A stretch of DNA of 6,249 bases from NCBI GenBank assembly GCA_019117525.1, contig DWZO01000028.1:1-6249 (forward strand), given 5' to 3'. Position numbers and translations under genes: made by a program. The number at the start of each line of letters is the position of its first letter. Within the stretch, counting starts at the first letter, position 1. Below, piece after piece: positions 5,131 to 6,249 of the stretch. Source of the stretch: Allocoprobacillus merdigallinarum. Lineage in GTDB: Bacteria; Bacillota_I; Bacilli_A; Erysipelotrichales; Coprobacillaceae. The notes under the pieces were generated by a model. The model did not search any database. It worked only from the letters and a program-made list of their open reading frames with translations, and was not told where the DNA came from.

Positions 5131-6034
5131 AGCATTAGTGTTTGATATTAAAAGATTTGCTGTACATGATGGGGATGGTATTAGAACAACCATTTTCTTT
5201 AAAGGTTGTCCCCTTCATTGTATATGGTGTCAAAATCCCGAGGGTATATCACCACAAAGACAACCTGTTTATTTTCAAAACAATTGTATACATTGTCGCT
5301 GTTGTGAAAAGTATGCAAAAGCAGGACAAATGATTTATCAAAATGATAGACCCTATTTCAATAAAGATTATCAAGGTGATTTTGATCAATTAATTCATGT
5401 CTGTCCATCAGCTGCAATTCGTTATGACAGTCAATATTATGATGTTGATATGCTGATGAAAGAAATTGAGTCTGATCGTGTTTTTTATCGTGATAGTGGT
5501 GGAGTAACTTTTTCTGGTGGAGAACCATTTATGCAGGGAGAGTTCTTAATTGATATTTTGAAACGTTGTCACCAACAACATATTCACACTGCCATTGAAA
5601 CAACACTTTATACGTCATTAGATTTCATTCAAAAAGCATTACCATATCTTGATCAGATTTATATTGATTTAAAAATCAACGATGAAGATATGCATCAAAA
5701 GTATGTTGGAGGTTCATTATCAACAATCAAAAAACATATTCAATATGTCTTAGAAAGTGAACATAGACATAAAGTGATTATCAGGACACCATTGATTCCT
5801 CAAATCACTGCGACAGAACAAAATATTCAATCTATCAGTCAATTTTTATCGCATATTTATCCAGATGTCCAATATGAATTACTCAATTATAATCCCTTGG
5901 CATCTGCTAAATATGAGTGGGTTGATTTTGATTATGGGATTGATTCAAAATATAAGAAATTAACAGATGAAGAAATGGAAACATTTTATCAAATTGTTTA
6001 TCAAAATGGTATCAAAAATTTAATCAAAGAATAA
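5117..6034 (+). CDS. Glycyl radical enzyme activase (radical SAM)
   Basis: This 305-residue protein uses a 4Fe-4S cluster and S-adenosylmethionine to place the radical on Gly757 of the enzyme encoded just upstream. VHDGDGIRTTIFFKGCPLHC leads into the radical-SAM motif Cys31-x3-Cys35-x2-Cys38 and WCQNPEG, the activase signature. FSGGEPFMQ (132-140) is the SAM-binding GGEP motif. Between them sits the auxiliary ferredoxin-like insert (about 50-105), which is reduced: Cys57, Cys60, Cys62, Cys63 and a lone Cys96-Pro, instead of two full four-Cys motifs. The ATG at 5117 has AAGGA six bases upstream (5106-5110) and overlaps the upstream gene by 14 bases, suggesting coupled translation. An earlier in-frame ATG at 5093 has no RBS and would only add eight residues. 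Generic annotation may say pyruvate formate-lyase activating enzyme; the context argues for a dedicated YbiY-like activase. Confidence 0.92.
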   Translation: MTTSKALVFDIKRFAVHDGDGIRTTIFFKGCPLHCIWCQNPEGISPQRQPVYFQNNCIHCRCCEKYAKAGQMIYQNDRPYFNKDYQGDFDQLIHVCPSAAIRYDSQYYDVDMLMKEIESDRVFYRDSGGVTFSGGEPFMQGEFLIDILKRCHQQHIHTAIETTLYTSLDFIQKALPYLDQIYIDLKINDEDMHQKYVGGSLSTIKKHIQYVLESEHRHKVIIRTPLIPQITATEQNIQSISQFLSHIYPDVQYELLNYNPLASAKYEWVDFDYGIDSKYKKLTDEEMETFYQIVYQNGIKNLIKE

Positions 6035-6035
6035 C

Positions 6036-6041
6036 AGGAGG
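6036..6041 (+). promoter_or_regulatory. RBS of the aldolase gene
   Basis: AGGAGG lies two bases past the activase stop codon and eight bases before the ATG at 6050. It confirms that a further gene begins here in the same operon, although the window ends soon after. Confidence 0.85.
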
Positions 6042-6049
6042 AGAAGATT

Positions 6050-6249
6050 ATGGAATTTATTATTGATACAGTTGATTTAGAAGAAATTAAGGAAGCCGTT
6101 GCTTATATGCCTATCGTGGGTGTTACAAGCAATCCTTCTATTGTCAAGAAGACAAGCCCAGAGGATTTCTTTGCACATATGCGAGCAATCAGAGATATTA
6201 TTGGAAAGGATAGAAGTCTTCATATTCAGGTGATTTCTAAGGATTGTCA
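6050..6249 (+). CDS. Fructose-6-phosphate aldolase / transaldolase-like protein (5' part only)
   Basis: The first 66 codons are open and run off the right edge. The protein begins MEFIIDTVDLEEIKEAV, then has PIVGVTSNPSIVKK (21-34). This is the beta-alpha barrel start of the FSA/TalC group of small transaldolases: the Asp-Thr strand end, then Gly-Val-Thr-Ser-Asn-Pro-Ser-Ile. A later strand, LHIQVIS (57-63), also fits. The Schiff-base lysine (Lys85 in E. coli FsaA) lies beyond the window, so activity cannot be judged. E. coli FSA enzymes cleave fructose-6-phosphate and also accept hydroxyacetone as a donor, which suits cleavage of 1-deoxyfructose-6-phosphate to hydroxyacetone and glyceraldehyde-3-phosphate. 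Placement 15 bases behind the activase with a strong RBS puts it in the operon. A true transaldolase is the alternative. Confidence 0.85.
   Translation, partial: MEFIIDTVDLEEIKEAVAYMPIVGVTSNPSIVKKTSPEDFFAHMRAIRDIIGKDRSLHIQVISKDC

Noticed and set aside
1..6249. CRISPR array, tRNA, rRNA or insertion sequence
   Set aside because: I saw no regularly spaced repeats, no tRNA-like cloverleaf, no rRNA sequence and no transposase or terminal inverted repeats.

Overview
The window is AT-rich, with strong AGGAGG-type ribosome binding sites, tight gene spacing and AT-rich codon choice. This points to a low-GC, probably anaerobic gut Firmicute. An Erysipelotrichia-like organism is my best guess, but nothing here fixes the taxon. 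The glycyl radical enzyme implies anaerobic metabolism, because such enzymes are destroyed by oxygen once activated.

Layout. (1) Positions 1-175 hold no clear complete gene. They contain a leftward intrinsic terminator, a perfect 13-bp-stem hairpin, and at the extreme left edge a possible promoter, ribosome binding site and start codon of a leftward gene. (2) Positions 176-768, minus strand, hold a type II toxin-antitoxin operon: a Phd/YefM-like antitoxin followed by a ParE/RelE-superfamily toxin, joined by a TAATG overlap. A perfect 42-bp AT-only palindrome covers the likely -35 region of its promoter. (3) Positions 1056-1913, plus strand, encode an unrecognised membrane protein with an N-terminal zinc ribbon, one transmembrane helix and an acidic outer domain. 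Its terminator overlaps its own stop codon. (4) From 1946 to the right edge, plus strand, runs one operon with its own sigma-A-type promoter: a DeoR-family regulator, a glycyl radical enzyme of the dehydratase/lyase class, its radical-SAM activase, and the start of a fructose-6-phosphate-aldolase/transaldolase-like gene cut by the window end.

The operon is the main item. Glycyl radical enzyme plus activase plus FSA-type aldolase is the same set, in the same order, as E. coli ybiW-ybiY-fsaA. As I recall the recent literature, YbiW and PflD open the ring of 1,5-anhydroglucitol-6-phosphate and 1,5-anhydromannitol-6-phosphate. This gives 1-deoxyfructose-6-phosphate, which FsaA or FsaB cleaves to glyceraldehyde-3-phosphate and hydroxyacetone ('anhydroglycolysis'). 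The best reading is a DeoR-controlled Firmicute version of that pathway. This is inferred from gene context and catalytic residues; the substrate cannot be proved from the sequence.
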